From NCBI GenBank assembly GCA_021106775.1, contig JAIOTL010000214.1, forward strand, positions 1 through 7,571: DNA of 7,571 bases. The letters run 5' to 3'. The DNA comes from Planctomycetota bacterium (GTDB lineage: Bacteria > Planctomycetota > UBA8742 > SKZP01 > JAIOTL01). Under the pieces are notes generated by a model. The model saw only the letters and a list, made by a program, of their open reading frames with translations. It was not told where the DNA came from and did no database searches. Position 1 is the first letter of the stretch. The number at the start of each line of letters is the position of its first letter. Position numbers and translations under genes: made by a program. This document shows, in pieces, positions 6,531-7,571 of this stretch.

Positions 6531-7571
6531 ATGGGTATTCATTCTCTTGATTTAGCTTCGATTATCGTATATTTGCTGATTATGGTTGTAATCGCCGTCT
6601 TCTTTTCAAAATTCATGAAAGGCGCGAAAGACTTCTTTGCAGGCGGACGGAAAATTCCCTGGTGGGTCGCTGGTATCTCTTTGTATATGGGATTGTTCTC
6701 GGTCTGGACGTTCAGCGGCGCTGCTGGTATGGTTTACAAAACAGGCTGGTTCGGTTTGATTTATTTTGCCACCTGGCCCATCGGTTTTTTTATAGGATTT
6801 ATGCTTACAGGCGTTCGATACCGCAGAAGCAGGATAGTATCACCGGTAGAATACATCGAAACTCGATTCAACAAAGCGACTCATTCGACATTGAGCATTA
6901 TATTTGCTGTTTCTCTGCTTTATTGGCCCATTCAACACATGGCATCTCTGGGCAAAATGATTGGACCAATGATTGTACCAGGTTCGGAGATGGCAATAAT
7001 AGTTACGATACTGATAATTGCAACATTAGTCTTATTATATACATTCACAGGCGGTTTATGGGCTGTTACGATTACTGATGCTGTGCAGTCGTTCTTACTA
7101 GTTGGGGTAATTTTAGTTTTATTAGGATTTATACTTGTCGAAATCCCCGGGATATTGGATAAATTACCGAGTTTTACCTTCAAAGCTCCAGAAAGCGAAT
7201 CTGCAACGTATAATTCAACATATCTTTTTGCTGTAATTTTTCAGGGAATATTTGGTGCGGCACTAGGTGACCGTGCCCAGCGATATTACAGCGTTCGGGA
7301 TGAAAGGTCTGTCCTTAAACTGGGCTTTTTGACAACAGGTTTGTTTGCGCTTGGACCAATATTTTTCGGACTTATTCCTTTTATTGGTTCTGTCATTTGG
7401 CCCAACCCTTCGATGATTCCTTGCTTCCAGGGTATTGCAAACCCGCAGGAAGGTGTGTTTATTGCAATGGCAGCACAACATTTACCTGCTGGAATCCTGG
7501 GAATGTTTATTGCCGCTATGCTCGCTGCGACTATGTCAGCAACAGATACATGCTGGAACACCGCCTCAGCA
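6531..7571 (+). CDS. Sodium:solute symporter (SSS family), 3' end outside window
   Basis: The frame is open from ATG at 6531 to the window edge: 347 residues of a family whose members are usually 450-600 long. Hydrophobic segments are visible at about 8-26, 44-68, 73-95, 118-138, 154-172, 178-204, 231-247, 264-290 and 319-340, fitting the LeuT-like SSS fold in the inner membrane. Family features are the cytoplasmic-loop sequence KDFFAGGRKIPWW (33-45), the second-helix SLYMGLFSVWTFSGAAG (50-66), YTFTGGLWAVTITDAVQ (170-186), GDRAQRYYSVRDE (246-258), and AAMLAATMSATDTCWNTAS (328-346), which corresponds to the helix that supplies Na+-site hydroxyls in SSS proteins. It should import a solute with Na+. 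Its pairing with a sugar-type aminotransferase hints at a sugar or related compound, but SSS proteins also carry amino acids, carboxylates and vitamins, so the substrate stays open. Confidence 0.93.
   Translation, partial: MGIHSLDLASIIVYLLIMVVIAVFFSKFMKGAKDFFAGGRKIPWWVAGISLYMGLFSVWTFSGAAGMVYKTGWFGLIYFATWPIGFFIGFMLTGVRYRRSRIVSPVEYIETRFNKATHSTLSIIFAVSLLYWPIQHMASLGKMIGPMIVPGSEMAIIVTILIIATLVLLYTFTGGLWAVTITDAVQSFLLVGVILVLLGFILVEIPGILDKLPSFTFKAPESESATYNSTYLFAVIFQGIFGAALGDRAQRYYSVRDERSVLKLGFLTTGLFALGPIFFGLIPFIGSVIWPNPSMIPCFQGIANPQEGVFIAMAAQHLPAGILGMFIAAMLAATMSATDTCWNTASA

Noticed and set aside
6662..7078. A 138-codon plus-strand open frame with cysteine-rich and tyrosine-rich sequence.
   Set aside because: It is an out-of-frame reading of the symporter gene, which fills 6531-7571 in another frame with clear SSS motifs.
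1..7571. Search for CRISPR arrays, tRNA or rRNA genes, insertion sequence ends, toxin-antitoxin or phage-defence genes.
   Set aside because: No regularly spaced repeats, cloverleaf, transposase-like frame or recognisable defence domain was seen by eye on either strand.

Overview
This looks like bacterial chromosomal DNA with dense coding, two convincing short-spacing gene pairs and AT-rich intergenic gaps. The carbamoyl-phosphate synthase subunits are of the type I associate from memory with Bacteroidota and with the CPS part of eukaryotic CAD, not the E. coli type. Several genes have clear purine-rich Shine-Dalgarno sequences (797-803, 6517-6524) and I see no obvious Bacteroidota TAnnTTTG promoter, so another lineage carrying that CPS type (for example a PVC-group bacterium such as Lentisphaerota or Planctomycetota) is at least as likely. 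The taxon is inference only.

Layout: (1) 1-627, minus strand: the N-terminal 209 residues of an amidohydrolase-2-like TIM-barrel protein whose expected metal ligands all appear substituted; its 3' end lies outside the window. (2) 628-808: an AT-rich divergent control region with a 9-bp direct repeat and short inverted repeats. (3) 809-5107, plus strand: carA-carB, 15 nt apart, both apparently complete. (4) 5108-5237: a very AT-rich gap with nested inverted repeats. (5) 5238-6473: a complete DegT/DnrJ/EryC1/StrS-family PLP aminotransferase. (6) 6531-7571: the first 347 residues of a sodium:solute symporter, running off the right edge.

How they work together: CarA and CarB form the glutamine-dependent carbamoyl-phosphate synthase that feeds pyrimidine and arginine synthesis. 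The aminotransferase and symporter are 57 nt apart with no visible terminator, so they are probably co-transcribed. Together with the divergent amidohydrolase-like protein they resemble sugar or amino-sugar (or related carboxylate) gene sets, but no substrate can be read from the sequence. I see no RNA gene, CRISPR array, insertion sequence, phage gene or defence system. The most unusual items are the amidohydrolase fold lacking its metal-binding signature, and the CAD-like features of the CPS active and regulatory sites.
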